A DNA stretch of 64,000 nucleotides from Halonatronomonas sp964558325 (GCA_964558325.1 CAZLCX010000001.1:93554-157553); one strand, 5' to 3'; numbered from the stretch's first letter, positions 8,298 to 16,905 are shown. Numbers and translations: made by a program. The notes: generated by a model from the letters alone, not told the origin.

Positions 8298-9869
8298 ATG
8301 GCGAAATTAGATTTAGATCAGAGTAAAGTTAAGCGCTGCCGCAGGGCTTCAGTTAAAATAGCCGACAGTGTTGATAATTACATAGAGGGTCTGACAACTA
8401 CCTCAGTTGAGCGGACTGTTTTAAGATTATATGGAATCGATGGAGTTGATTCTGAAGAGATACCAGTGCCTAATTTAATAGTCGACCAACTTGATAAAGC
8501 CGGTTTAATAGAAACAGGAGCTGCAGTCAGACTTGGCCAGGCATTGCTTGCAAGTAAGAAAACTGTCGAAGAGTTATCTGAGGCAGTAGCAGAAAAAAAT
8601 CTTGATATAGTAGAGTTGATTAATAAATCCAGTCACAGTTTAGAAGAAGCTAAATCATATATGAGTGAGCTGGCCGTTGATAAAGCCAACAGGATAAAAG
8701 CTGCCAGACAAAAGAGAGAGGCACTGCAGCAGGAATATCCTCCTGGATCTAAACCCTGGTTATATGTTATTGTAGCTACAGGAAATATTTATGAAGATGT
8801 CCAGCAGGCCAGAGCGGCAGCCAGGCAGGGGGCTGATATTGTTGCAGTCATAAGGAGTACAGCTCAGAGCCTTCTAGATTATGTTCCCTATGGACCGACG
8901 ACTGAAGGTTTTGGCGGTACCTATGCTACCCAGGAAAATTTTAAAATTATGCGGGAGGCCCTTGATGAAGTCGGTCAGGCAGAAGGCCGATATATTCAGC
9001 TTGTTAATTACTGTTCAGGGCTCTGCATGCCAGAGATAGCAGCCATGGGAGCTATTGAGCGGCTGGACATGATGCTCAATGATGCCATGTATGGAATTTT
9101 ATTTAGAGATATTAATATGAAAAGAACCTTTGTTGATCAGTATTTTTCCAGGTTGATAAATGCCTATGCAGGGATTATTATTAATACAGGAGAAGATAAT
9201 TATCTTACAACCTCCGATGCCCTTACTGAAGCCCATACAGTTGTTGCCTCACAATTCATTAATGAAGAATTAGCCAGCAGGAGTCAACTTCCTCCTGAAC
9301 TTATGGGGCTTGGACATGCATTTGAAATAGATCCAACAGTTGAAGATGGTTTTCTTCTAGAAATTGCCCAGGCCCAACTGGTAAGGCAGTTATTTCCAGA
9401 AGCTCCATTAAAATATATGCCTCCTACCAAATATATGACTGGAGATATCTTTAAAGGCCATCTCCAGGATGGCATGTTTAATCTAACTTCAATTATAACT
9501 GGACAGGGCATCCAGCTATTAGGCATGTTAACAGAGGCAATTCATACTCCTTTCATGCAGGACCGGGCACTAAGCCTTGAAAATGCTAAATATATCTTTA
9601 ATAATGCCCGGAATCTTGGCGATGAGATTCAGTTTAAGTCAGATGGTAAAATTCAAAGGCGGGCCGATCAGGTTCTCAACGAAACTGTAGAGATGCTTGA
9701 AGAGATAGCTGAGGAAGGCTTAATCTCAGCCCTTGAATCAGGTCTCTTTGCCGGGATTGAGAGGCCAAGAGCTGGAGGCAAGGGTAAGGATGGCGTAATT
9801 AAAAAGTCATCAAATTATTATAATCCCTTTGCTGAGATATTTAGAAAGGAGTTGACTGCCAGTGAATAG
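8298..9869 (+). CDS. kamD: Lysine 5,6-aminomutase alpha subunit
   Basis: Large subunit of adenosylcobalamin- and PLP-dependent lysine 5,6-aminomutase, which moves the terminal amino group of L-beta-lysine (or D-lysine) to give 3,5-diaminohexanoate (or 2,5-diaminohexanoate). The 523-residue length matches the family (about 516). The N-terminus with KVKRCRRASVKIAD and the central barrel segments YVPYGPTTEGFGGTYAT and NYCSGLCMPE are characteristic. The subunit forms the TIM barrel holding the substrate. RBS GGAGG is 12 bases upstream of the ATG. It overlaps kamE by 8 bases, as expected for stoichiometric subunits. Confidence 0.93.
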   Translation: MAKLDLDQSKVKRCRRASVKIADSVDNYIEGLTTTSVERTVLRLYGIDGVDSEEIPVPNLIVDQLDKAGLIETGAAVRLGQALLASKKTVEELSEAVAEKNLDIVELINKSSHSLEEAKSYMSELAVDKANRIKAARQKREALQQEYPPGSKPWLYVIVATGNIYEDVQQARAAARQGADIVAVIRSTAQSLLDYVPYGPTTEGFGGTYATQENFKIMREALDEVGQAEGRYIQLVNYCSGLCMPEIAAMGAIERLDMMLNDAMYGILFRDINMKRTFVDQYFSRLINAYAGIIINTGEDNYLTTSDALTEAHTVVASQFINEELASRSQLPPELMGLGHAFEIDPTVEDGFLLEIAQAQLVRQLFPEAPLKYMPPTKYMTGDIFKGHLQDGMFNLTSIITGQGIQLLGMLTEAIHTPFMQDRALSLENAKYIFNNARNLGDEIQFKSDGKIQRRADQVLNETVEMLEEIAEEGLISALESGLFAGIERPRAGGKGKDGVIKKSSNYYNPFAEIFRKELTASE

Positions 9870-10617
9870 AGATTTAACAACTGTTAGGCCATATGGAGAT
9901 ACCATGAATGATGGTAAAATCCAGTTAAGTTTCACTCTACCTGTTCCAGCAGGTCCTGAAGGCAAGGAAGCTGCAAGAAAGATGGCTTCCCAACTCAATT
10001 TAAAAGAAGTTGAAGTAGTTCATACCAAAGATTTAGGTGAAGATTTCTCATTTTATGTTGTCTATGGTCAGACAGATAAAACTATTGATTATACTAAAAT
10101 TAGAGTTGCCAGGGCAACAACCTCAGTAATGGATTATTATGAGATTAACGATTATATAGAAGAAAATATAGGCCGGCCCTTAAGAGTTGTTGGAGCCTGT
10201 ACTGGCTCAGATGCCCATACTGTTGGCCTCGATGCAATCATGAATATGAAGGGTTATTCAGGAGAATATGGCCTTGAACGCTATCCAATGTTTAAAACCC
10301 TTAATCTTGGAAGTCAGGTACCTAATGAAGAGCTAATCCATAGGGCTCTGGAATTTGAAGCTGACGCTATTTTAGTCTCCCAGGTAGTAACTCAAAAAGA
10401 TATCCATGTTAAAAATCTTACTGAACTGGTTGAACTTCTTGAGGCTGAAAGGTTAAGGGATAAGTTTACAATAGTTGTCGGGGGACCTAGAATTAGTCAT
10501 GAACTTGCCCTTGAATTAGGATTTGATGCTGGCTTTGGAATTGGGACTCTACCCCCTGAGGTTGCATCTTTTTTAGCAGAAAAACTAAACCGTGAAATTA
10601 ATAAGGAGGAGAATTGA
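9862..10617 (+). CDS. kamE: Lysine 5,6-aminomutase beta subunit
   Basis: Small, cobalamin-binding subunit of lysine 5,6-aminomutase, 251 residues from a GTG start. The B12 motif D-A-H-T-V-G (Asp117, His119, Gly122) supplies the lower cobalt ligand. Lys130 in NMKGYSGE is the expected PLP Schiff-base lysine. Both are offset by 14 from the C. sticklandii His133 and Lys144, which supports the start chosen or a slightly later one. The N-terminal dimerisation domain precedes the Rossmann-like B12 domain (about 105-245). GTG at 9862 has AAAGGAG within the end of kamD. The adenosylcobalamin requirement links this operon to the corrinoid salvage genes at 56496-60680. Confidence 0.93.
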   Translation: MNRDLTTVRPYGDTMNDGKIQLSFTLPVPAGPEGKEAARKMASQLNLKEVEVVHTKDLGEDFSFYVVYGQTDKTIDYTKIRVARATTSVMDYYEINDYIEENIGRPLRVVGACTGSDAHTVGLDAIMNMKGYSGEYGLERYPMFKTLNLGSQVPNEELIHRALEFEADAILVSQVVTQKDIHVKNLTELVELLEAERLRDKFTIVVGGPRISHELALELGFDAGFGIGTLPPEVASFLAEKLNREINKEEN

Positions 10618-10619
10618 TA

Positions 10620-11009
10620 ATGATAACAGCTAAAATACGTCTTAGGATGAGTAATGCCGATGCTCACTATGCAGGTAATCTAGTTGATGGTGCAAAGATG
10701 TTAGAACTTTTTGGTGATGTTGCCACTGAGTTATTAATTAGAAATGATGGAGATGAAGGTTTATTTGTCTCCTATGATAATGTTGAATTTACTGCTCCTG
10801 TTTATGCCGGGGATTATATTGAAGCCAGAGGTAAGATTGTAAAAGTAGGTAATTCTTCAAGAAAAATGGAGTTTGAAGCCTATAAAGTTATTGCACCAGT
10901 TAAGGGTGCAGAATTTGAATCAGCTGCCCAGGTCCTTGCTGAACCAATACTTGTCTGTAAGGCTTCAGGAACCTGTGTTGTTCCTAAAGAAAGACAGCGG
11001 GAAGTGTAG
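10620..11009 (+). CDS. kal: 3-aminobutyryl-CoA ammonia lyase
   Basis: Hot-dog fold enzyme that removes ammonia from L-3-aminobutyryl-CoA to give crotonyl-CoA, the last specific step of lysine fermentation. About 129 residues, matching known Kal (about 126-130). Visible family segments are RMSNADAHYAGNLVDGAKML at the N-terminus and the central FVSYDNVEFTAPVYAGDY. I chose the ATG at 10620 because AAGGAGG (10603-10609) is 10 bases away. An in-frame TTG at 10614, overlapping the kamE stop, is only 4 bases from it and less likely. The gene is in the middle of the kam operon, between kamE and kce. Confidence 0.88.
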   Translation: MITAKIRLRMSNADAHYAGNLVDGAKMLELFGDVATELLIRNDGDEGLFVSYDNVEFTAPVYAGDYIEARGKIVKVGNSSRKMEFEAYKVIAPVKGAEFESAAQVLAEPILVCKASGTCVVPKERQREV

Positions 11010-11012
11010 TCG

Positions 11013-11828
11013 GTGGATAAACTAATTATTACTGCAGCAATCTGTGGAGCAGAAGTATCAAAAAAAGATAACCCGAACTTACCAATAACTCCAGAAGAAA
11101 TAGCTATTGAGGCAAGAAAAGCTGAAGAGGCAGGGGCAGCAATAATTCATCTCCATGTCAGAGATGAAGACGGTCAGCCGACTCAAAGTAAAGAGCGGTT
11201 TGCTGAAGTGATTGAAGCCATTGAGGCAGAGGGAGTTTCAGCTATTATCCAACCATCAACAGGCGGGGCTGCTGGAATGAGCTGGAAAGAAAGAATTCAA
11301 CCAGTTTATTTAGAGCCAGAGATGGCAACTCTGGATTGCGGAACAACAAATTTTGGTGATGAAATCTTTGTCAATGATCTTCCTTTGATGCGAAATTTTG
11401 CTAGAGAGATGCGGGATTTAAATATATTACCAGAGTTAGAATGTTTTGAACCAGGACATATTTATAATGCCCTTCAATTAAAAAGAGAAGGTCTTCTTAC
11501 CGGTCATCTTCATTTTGATTTAGTATTAGGGGTACCTGGTGCAATGCCGGCCTCTATTAAAAATTTATTATTTATGGTTGAACATCTTCCAGAAGATGCC
11601 ACCTGGACAGTGGCAGGGATTGGCCGCCATGAGCTTAGTCTGGCCTGTCATGCCCTGGTGATGGGGGGCCATATCAGAGTCGGTTTTGAAGATAATATCT
11701 ATTATAGTAAAGGCAGACTGGCAGAAAGTAATGCTGAATTAGTGGCAAGGATAGTTCGACTGGCTGAAGAAGTGGGCAGGCAAGTAGCAAATCCTGAGCA
11801 GGCCAGAGAAATCTTAAAGATTAAATAA
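11013..11828 (+). CDS. kce: 3-keto-5-aminohexanoate cleavage enzyme
   Basis: BKACE (DUF849) family Zn enzyme that condenses 3-keto-5-aminohexanoate with acetyl-CoA and splits it to acetoacetate and 3-aminobutyryl-CoA. 271 residues. Metal ligands His46 and His48 in HLHVRD and the catalytic Glu14 are at the positions known for the Cloacimonas enzyme. A late Glu in GFEDNIYY matches the third ligand. The neighbourhood (kamDE, kal, kdd) fixes the substrate among the many BKACE activities. The start is a GTG three bases after the kal stop, with only a weak Shine-Dalgarno, so translation is probably coupled to kal. Confidence 0.92.
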   Translation: MDKLIITAAICGAEVSKKDNPNLPITPEEIAIEARKAEEAGAAIIHLHVRDEDGQPTQSKERFAEVIEAIEAEGVSAIIQPSTGGAAGMSWKERIQPVYLEPEMATLDCGTTNFGDEIFVNDLPLMRNFAREMRDLNILPELECFEPGHIYNALQLKREGLLTGHLHFDLVLGVPGAMPASIKNLLFMVEHLPEDATWTVAGIGRHELSLACHALVMGGHIRVGFEDNIYYSKGRLAESNAELVARIVRLAEEVGRQVANPEQAREILKIK

Positions 11829-11842
11829 TTGGAGGGTGAATA

Positions 11843-12880
11843 ATGGATAAAGGCAATAAATTTGGAATTCATCGAGCTGTTAAACCTGCTGGTTCTCTTC
11901 CTCAGCCAGCAGAAAAAATTGATAACACAATGGAAATCTATGATAATGAGATATTAATAGATGTTGATACTTTAAATATAGATTCTGCAAGTTTTACTCA
12001 AATTAAGCAGGAGGCAGACGGGGATATCGAGAATATTAAAAGTAAGATGCTGGAGATAGTGAATAATCGTGGCAAACATCATAATCCAGTGACTGGCTCC
12101 GGAGGTATGTTAATAGGGAGAGTGGCTGAAATTGGACCGGCATTAACCGATAGAGATTTAAAAGTCGGTGATAAAATTGCAACCCTGGTTTCCCTTTCCC
12201 TGACTCCTTTAAAGATTGAAAAGATTAAAGAGGTTCGTTCAGCAGTCGATCAGGTAGATATTGAGGGCCAGGCAATTCTTTTTGAAAGCGGTATTTATGC
12301 AAAACTGCCAGAAGATATGTCAGAGACACTGGCTTTAGCAGTACTTGATGTCGCCGGGGCAGCCGCCCAGACAGCCAGGCTTGTTAACTCTGGAGATAAT
12401 GTTTTAATAATTGGAGCCGGTGGCAAATCTGGTATGCTCTGTCTCCATGAAGCCAAAAAACGGGCCGGAGTTACTGGAAATGTAATAGGTTTAGATTACG
12501 GTTCTGAGGCCATTTCCAGAATTAAAAAACTTGGTCTGGCAGATGAGATTATTCAGGCAGATGCAACAGACCCTACTGCAGTTTATAAAAGTGTCAGGGA
12601 AGCTACTGGTGGAAATTTAGCTGATATTGTAATTAACTGTGTTAATATACCAAATACAGAGATGGCTTCAATCCTGCCCTGTAAGGATAGAGGTAAAATT
12701 TATTTCTTTAGCATGGCTACCAGCTTTACCGGAGCTGCTTTAGGAGCTGAAGGTGTTGGTAAGGATGTTGAGATGATCATCGGTAATGGTTATACCAGAG
12801 GCCATGCCAGAATCTCTTTAGAAATTATGCGGGAGAATAAAGTACTTAGAGATATTTTTGAGAATTTATATACTATATAA
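11843..12880 (+). CDS. kdd: L-erythro-3,5-diaminohexanoate dehydrogenase
   Basis: NAD(P)+-dependent oxidative deaminase that turns 3,5-diaminohexanoate into 3-keto-5-aminohexanoate plus ammonia. 345 residues, the family length. It has a zinc-free alcohol-dehydrogenase-like fold: an N-terminal domain with KHHNPVTGSGGM and a Rossmann nucleotide-binding loop IIGAGGKSGML at about residues 192-202. The N-terminal sequence FGIHRAVKPAGSLPQPA is typical of Kdd. GGAGGGTGA precedes the ATG 14 bases after kce. A weak AT-rich inverted repeat (AAACAAT/ATTGTTT, 12879-12901) follows the stop and could partly attenuate transcription into hbd. Confidence 0.92.
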   Translation: MDKGNKFGIHRAVKPAGSLPQPAEKIDNTMEIYDNEILIDVDTLNIDSASFTQIKQEADGDIENIKSKMLEIVNNRGKHHNPVTGSGGMLIGRVAEIGPALTDRDLKVGDKIATLVSLSLTPLKIEKIKEVRSAVDQVDIEGQAILFESGIYAKLPEDMSETLALAVLDVAGAAAQTARLVNSGDNVLIIGAGGKSGMLCLHEAKKRAGVTGNVIGLDYGSEAISRIKKLGLADEIIQADATDPTAVYKSVREATGGNLADIVINCVNIPNTEMASILPCKDRGKIYFFSMATSFTGAALGAEGVGKDVEMIIGNGYTRGHARISLEIMRENKVLRDIFENLYTI

Positions 12881-12928
12881 ACAATAATCTTATAATTGTT
12901 TTAACAAATTAAAAAGGGGGAACTAAAG

Positions 12929-13771
12929 ATGGAAAAGATTGGTATAATAGGAGCAGGTACAATGGGCAGTGGAATCGCTCAAGTCTTAGCTACTGCAGGT
13001 TATGAAGTAATTATCCGTGATATTAATCAGGAAGTATTAAAAAATGGAATTGCCAGAATAGAAAAGAATCTTGACCGTTTAATCAAAAAAGGAAAATTAG
13101 AAGAAGCTGAAAAAGAAAATATTATAGGTAGAATAGATACAGTTATTGAATATGGAAGTCTTGCAGATGTCGACCTTGTTATTGAAGCTGCTCCAGAAGA
13201 TTTAAGTTTGAAGCAGGAGCTATTTAAAAAACTGGATAGCATCTGTAAACCTGAAGCCATCCTGGCTACCAATACCTCAGCTCTTTCTATTACAGAACTG
13301 GCAACAGTAACCGAACGGCCAGAAAAAGTTATTGGTATTCATTTTTTCAATCCAGTACCTGTGATGGGCTTAGTTGAAATTATAAGAGCTTTACCAACCT
13401 CTGATAAAACCTTTGATAGGGCAAGCAAGCTGGTAATTGAGCTTGGGAAATCACCGGTAGAAGTTGAAGAAGCACCAGGTTTTGTGGTTAATAGAATTTT
13501 AGTTCCTATGATCAATGAAGCAGTCTTTATGTTATCCGAAGGAGTAGCCTCAGCTGAAGATATTGATACTGCAATGAAAAAAGGTGCAAACCACCCGATT
13601 GGGCCCCTTGCCCTGGCTGATATGATTGGGCTGGATGTCTGCCTGGCAATTATGGATACCCTTGAAGAAGAGTTTAAAGATTCCAAATATCGAGCTGCAC
13701 CCCTATTGAGAAAGAAAGTTAGAGGCGGAGAATTAGGCAGGAAAACAGGAAAAGGATTCTATAATTATTAA
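12929..13771 (+). CDS. hbd: 3-hydroxybutyryl-CoA dehydrogenase
   Basis: NAD(P)-dependent 3-hydroxyacyl-CoA dehydrogenase, 280 residues, soluble. The Rossmann motif GIIGAGTMGSGIAQ starts at residue 4. NTSALSI and the catalytic HFFNPVPVM are at about residues 115-150, and the C-terminal dimerisation domain ends GRKTGKGFYNY, as in clostridial Hbd. It interconverts acetoacetyl-CoA and 3-hydroxybutyryl-CoA. Placed between kdd and the CoA-transferase/thiolase genes, it suggests crotonyl-CoA from Kal is hydrated and oxidised to acetoacetyl-CoA, not only reduced to butyryl-CoA. No crotonase or butyryl-CoA dehydrogenase is encoded in the window. AAGGGGG precedes the ATG. Confidence 0.93.
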   Translation: MEKIGIIGAGTMGSGIAQVLATAGYEVIIRDINQEVLKNGIARIEKNLDRLIKKGKLEEAEKENIIGRIDTVIEYGSLADVDLVIEAAPEDLSLKQELFKKLDSICKPEAILATNTSALSITELATVTERPEKVIGIHFFNPVPVMGLVEIIRALPTSDKTFDRASKLVIELGKSPVEVEEAPGFVVNRILVPMINEAVFMLSEGVASAEDIDTAMKKGANHPIGPLALADMIGLDVCLAIMDTLEEEFKDSKYRAAPLLRKKVRGGELGRKTGKGFYNY

Positions 13772-13824
13772 GGTATCTAATAACTGGAAATTATTAAGTT
13801 CTCTAATAAATGGAGGTAGTTTAG

Positions 13825-14478
13825 ATGACCAAACTTGTTAGTAAAGAAAAGATTCAATCCCTATTTACTGATGAACAAACTATAATGGTTGGAGGTTTTA
13901 TAGAATCAGGTGTTCCAGCCGAGCTAATTAAAATACTGCTTGAGAGTAAAGCCAGCCAGTTGACTTTAATTGCCAATGATACCGGCTTTGATGACCAGAC
14001 CTTTGGACAGCTTGTTGTTGAAAAGAGAATAAAAAAAGCAATTGTATCCCATGTTGGAACCAACCGGGAGACTGGCAAGCAGATGAATGGTGGCGAACTG
14101 GAAGTGGAGCTGACTCCCCAGGGTACCCTGGTTGAGCAGATTAGAGCCGGTGGAGCCGGTCTTGGTGGGATTCTCACTAAAACAGGGGTTGGAACTACTG
14201 TAGCAGAGGATAAAAGGATTATTAATGTTGATGGCGAAGATTATATCCTGGCCAAACCATTAGAGGCTGATATTGCTCTGGTTAAGGCCTGGAAGGCAGA
14301 TAAAAAGGGCAATTTAATTTATCGCTATGCCGCCAGAAATTTTAATCCAATAGTAGCCACAGCTGCTGAGGTTGTAATAGTTGAGGCAGAAGAAATTTTA
14401 GAAGTTGGCGAGATAGATTCCAATCAGGTAATGACACCTGGTCTTTTTGTCGATTATATTCTTGAAAAATCACAGTAA
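13825..14478 (+). CDS. atoD: Acyl-CoA:acetoacetate CoA-transferase, alpha subunit
   Basis: 217-residue alpha subunit of a class I CoA transferase. Visible are the glycine-rich GGFIESGVPAELI loop near residue 22 and the RAGGAGLGGILTKTGVGT segment typical of AtoD/CtfA/ScoA. The heterodimer with the beta subunit at 15694 moves CoA between acetoacetate and short-chain acyl-CoA, activating the acetoacetate released by Kce. A thiolase gene is inserted between the two subunit genes, but all three share the strand and tight spacing, so co-transcription is expected. RBS TGGAGGTAG is well placed. Confidence 0.9.
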   Translation: MTKLVSKEKIQSLFTDEQTIMVGGFIESGVPAELIKILLESKASQLTLIANDTGFDDQTFGQLVVEKRIKKAIVSHVGTNRETGKQMNGGELEVELTPQGTLVEQIRAGGAGLGGILTKTGVGTTVAEDKRIINVDGEDYILAKPLEADIALVKAWKADKKGNLIYRYAARNFNPIVATAAEVVIVEAEEILEVGEIDSNQVMTPGLFVDYILEKSQ

Positions 14479-14496
14479 CCTGAGGAGGTTATATTA

Positions 14497-15678
14497 ATGG
14501 AGAAAGTTGTAATAGCAAGTGCCACCAGGACAGCAATTGGTAGTTTCGGGAAAAGTTTAAAGAATGTTCCTGCCATCGATTTAGGAGCAGCGGTTATTGA
14601 AGATGCATTAAAAAAAGCTGGAATAGATAAAGAGTTAGTCGATGAAGTTTTAATTGGTAATATCCTTCAGGCTGGCCAGGGCCAGAACCCTGCCCGCCAG
14701 GCAGCAATGAAAGCCGGTCTGCCAGAGACGGTTCCGGCAACTACTATCAATAAAGTCTGCGGTTCAGGTTTAAAGACAGTCAATCTTGCCGCCCAGAGCA
14801 TAATGTTAGGAGAACATGATATTGTTGTAGCCGGGGGCATTGAAAATATGAGTAATTCCGGCTATTATCTGCCTAAGGCCCGCTGGGGAGAAAAAATGGG
14901 CCATGGCGAAATGATGGATCTAATGATTCATGACGGCCTCTGGGATGCTTTTAACGATTATCATATGGGCATCACTGCTGAAAACCTTGCTGAAAAATAT
15001 GAGATTAGTAGAGAAGAACAGGACGAATTTGCAGCTAAAAGTCAGAATAAAGCAGAAAAGGCCTGGGCAGAAGGCCGCTTTGAAGATGAAATAACTCCTG
15101 TTGAGATACCCCAAAGAAAAGGGGATCCAGAGATCTTTGCTGAAGATGAATATTACCGTAAAGGGGTAACAGCTGAAGGTTTAGGTAAATTAAGACCGGC
15201 CTTTAAAAAAGATGGAACAGTAACAGCTGGCAATGCCTCAGGCATTAATGATGGTGGAGCAGTAGTAGTTTTAATGAGCGAAAAAAGGGCTCAGGAACTA
15301 GATGTTAAACCATTAGTCACCTTTGTTGCCCATGCTTCAGCAGCTGTCGACCCTGCTATCATGGGGATTGGGCCAGTTCCTGCCACCCAGATTGCCTTAG
15401 ATAGAGCTGGACTTGAAATTTCAGATATCGATCTGGTTGAAGCCAATGAAGCCTTTGCCGCCCAGTCTTTAGCAGTCTTAAAGGAATTAAAATTTGATCC
15501 AGAGATAGTTAATGTTAATGGTGGCGCAATTGCCCTGGGCCATCCAATTGGGGCCAGCGGTACCAGAATTTTAGTTACTTTAATTCATGAGATGATTAAA
15601 AGAGATAATCATTATGGTCTGGCAACACTCTGCATTGGCGGGGGCCAGGGGATTACAACTATAGTTGAAAGGAATTAG
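14497..15678 (+). CDS. atoB: Acetyl-CoA C-acetyltransferase (thiolase)
   Basis: Degradative thiolase of 393 residues that splits acetoacetyl-CoA with CoA into two acetyl-CoA. The nucleophile Cys88 lies in KVCGSGLK. The His of GHPIGASG (about 349) and the second Cys in LCIGGGQG (about 379) complete the active site. The N-terminus VVIASATRTAIGSFG is typical. It completes a route from lysine-derived acetoacetate and crotonyl-CoA to acetyl-CoA. AGGAGG precedes the ATG, 18 bases after atoD. Internal features are canonical and the gene looks intact. Confidence 0.95.
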   Translation: MEKVVIASATRTAIGSFGKSLKNVPAIDLGAAVIEDALKKAGIDKELVDEVLIGNILQAGQGQNPARQAAMKAGLPETVPATTINKVCGSGLKTVNLAAQSIMLGEHDIVVAGGIENMSNSGYYLPKARWGEKMGHGEMMDLMIHDGLWDAFNDYHMGITAENLAEKYEISREEQDEFAAKSQNKAEKAWAEGRFEDEITPVEIPQRKGDPEIFAEDEYYRKGVTAEGLGKLRPAFKKDGTVTAGNASGINDGGAVVVLMSEKRAQELDVKPLVTFVAHASAAVDPAIMGIGPVPATQIALDRAGLEISDIDLVEANEAFAAQSLAVLKELKFDPEIVNVNGGAIALGHPIGASGTRILVTLIHEMIKRDNHYGLATLCIGGGQGITTIVERN

Positions 15679-15693
15679 TCAGGAGGTATTTTA

Positions 15694-16347
15694 ATGACAG
15701 ATATAAGAGAGAGAATTACCAGGAGAATTGCCCAGGAACTTGAAGATGGCGATGTGGTCAACCTGGGTATCGGCATGCCAACGATGGTGGCTGATTATAT
15801 TTCTGATGAGATAGATATTACTCTGCAGACAGAAAATGGTTTTGTTGGAGTAGGACCAAGACCCCCTGAAGGCGAGGAGGATCCAGATATTGTCAATGCC
15901 GGCGGCCAGCCGGTTACAATCAAAGCCGGTGGAGCCTGTTTTGATTCTGCAACTTCATTTGGGATCATAAGAGGGGGCCATCTTGATACAACAGTTTTAG
16001 GAGCCCTGCAGGTAGATGAAAAGGGCAATCTGGCTAACTGGATGATTCCAGGGAAGCTGGTACCTGGGATGGGGGGAGCAATGGACCTGACAGTTGGAGC
16101 TAAACAGGTTATCATTGCCACTACCCATACAACCAAAAAAGGTGATCCCAAAATTCTAAAGGAATGCGATCTGCCCTTAACTGCTGCCGGTGAAGTTGAT
16201 CTAATAGTAACTGAATTAGCAGTTATTAAAATTACAGATAAAGGCTTATTATTATTAGAAATAGCAGAAGATTCATCTGTAGAAGAGGTAAAAGCTAAAA
16301 CAGGAGCTAAATTAAAGGTGAGCACAGATTTAAAGACCTTCAAATAA
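15694..16347 (+). CDS. atoA: Acyl-CoA:acetoacetate CoA-transferase, beta subunit
   Basis: 217-residue beta subunit of the class I CoA transferase. The catalytic glutamate is Glu47 in TENG, within QTENGFVGVGPRP, and NLGIGMPTMVADY lies upstream as in AtoA/CtfB. It pairs with the alpha subunit at 13825. It is the last gene of the lysine operon and is followed 23 bases later by a strong intrinsic terminator. RBS AGGAGGT is 8 bases from the ATG. Which acyl-CoA donates CoA (butyryl-, acetyl- or 3-aminobutyryl-CoA) cannot be read from the sequence. Confidence 0.92.
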   Translation: MTDIRERITRRIAQELEDGDVVNLGIGMPTMVADYISDEIDITLQTENGFVGVGPRPPEGEEDPDIVNAGGQPVTIKAGGACFDSATSFGIIRGGHLDTTVLGALQVDEKGNLANWMIPGKLVPGMGGAMDLTVGAKQVIIATTHTTKKGDPKILKECDLPLTAAGEVDLIVTELAVIKITDKGLLLLEIAEDSSVEEVKAKTGAKLKVSTDLKTFK

Positions 16348-16369
16348 AAATAAAAATATAAGCAAGATT

Positions 16370-16412
16370 AACCCTACCTATTTCTAAATACTTCCAGGTA
16401 GGGTTTTATTAT
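16370..16412 (+). terminator. Intrinsic terminator of the lysine operon
   Basis: AACCCTACCT (16370-16379) and AGGTAGGGTT (16396-16405) form a 10-bp stem with a 16-base loop, followed by TTATTATTT. It lies right after atoA and ends the long kam operon. Confidence 0.8.
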
Positions 16413-16433
16413 TTAATTAAGCTTTAATAGTAC

Positions 16434-16477
16434 ATCTCCCCAGTACCACCCCAGTATCTCCCCAGTACCACCCCAGA
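16434..16477. repeat. Two tandem copies of a 22-bp C-rich unit
   Basis: The unit ATCTCCCCAGTACCACCCCA plus two more bases occurs twice head to tail (16434-16455 and 16456-16477), differing only in the last base. A degraded continuation (ATATCTTTCCAG) follows. It lies between the lysine operon terminator and the betaine transporter promoter region. Its C-rich composition is unlike its surroundings; no function is assigned. Confidence 0.6.
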
Positions 16478-16689
16478 CCAGATATCTTTCCAGTTTTAGT
16501 TTCAAATTAGCCCTTACCGGTTAGCTGGTGACCGGCTGATAGCCTGGATTTATCTTAATAATAAATGCTGAAAACAACTGGACTGCCCGGGGTTTACTGG
16601 TAGTTATTATTATATTTATGCAATTTTTTTATTAAAAAAAGAGGAGTTTTCTTATTTATCTATAATAATATAAATAACAACTCTAAACG

Positions 16690-16723
16690 TGATTACTTAT
16701 AAACATTGATTATGCAGTAATCA
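16690..16723. repeat. Inverted repeat upstream of the BCCT gene
   Basis: TGATTACT (16690-16697) and AGTAATCA (16716-16723) are perfect 8-bp arms separated by 18 bases. The centre-to-centre spacing of 26 bp is 2.5 helical turns. It may be an operator or an RNA hairpin; there is no direct evidence for either. Confidence 0.4.
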
Positions 16724-16760
16724 TTATTATTTATTATTAATTTTTTGATTATTCTCAATA

Positions 16761-16788
16761 ATATTGGCAGTCAGGCAAAATAATAAAG
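16761..16788 (+). promoter_or_regulatory. Shared 28-bp motif, copy A (upstream of BCCT transporter)
   Basis: ATATTGGCAGTCAGGCAAAA followed by TAATAAAG. It matches 24 of 28 positions with the motif at 18500-18527 upstream of the corrinoid-protein gene. The core is an imperfect inverted repeat (ATATTGGC/GGCAAAAT around AGTCA). A shared operator for the two transcription units is the simplest explanation. Confidence 0.5.
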
Positions 16789-16905
16789 GGGGGGTTATAG
16801 CGAGCAGTATTTTGTAGCTTAGAGGAGTAGAGGATGGATTAGAAGGCCTGCAAAAGTCAGAAAATTATCTTTATTTAAAATAATAATCACCAGGAGCTGA
16901 TTAAT

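Larger units (their letters stand above)
16478..16905. other. Long intergenic region upstream of the betaine transporter
   Basis: The stretch from 16348 to 16905 has no coding sequence I can support. After the terminator and the tandem repeat it holds a GC-richer segment with repeated ACCGG, then AT-rich DNA with an inverted repeat (16690-16723) and a motif shared with the corrinoid-protein promoter region (16761-16788). A long untranslated leader then precedes the transporter. No known riboswitch class was recognised. Confidence 0.55.

Noticed and set aside
15795..16343. Long open frame on the minus strand of atoA (182 codons)
   Set aside because: It mirrors the coding strand of a clear CoA-transferase gene, has no RBS or family motif, and reflects codon bias.
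16434..16477. Tandem 22-bp units considered as a CRISPR array
   Set aside because: Only two adjacent copies with no spacers between them and no cas genes in the window.
16755..16785. Sigma-54 promoter upstream of the BCCT gene (TTGGCAG...GGCA)
   Set aside because: The GG to GC spacing is 7 bases instead of 10, so it cannot be a functional -24/-12 element; it is better explained by the shared 28-bp motif.
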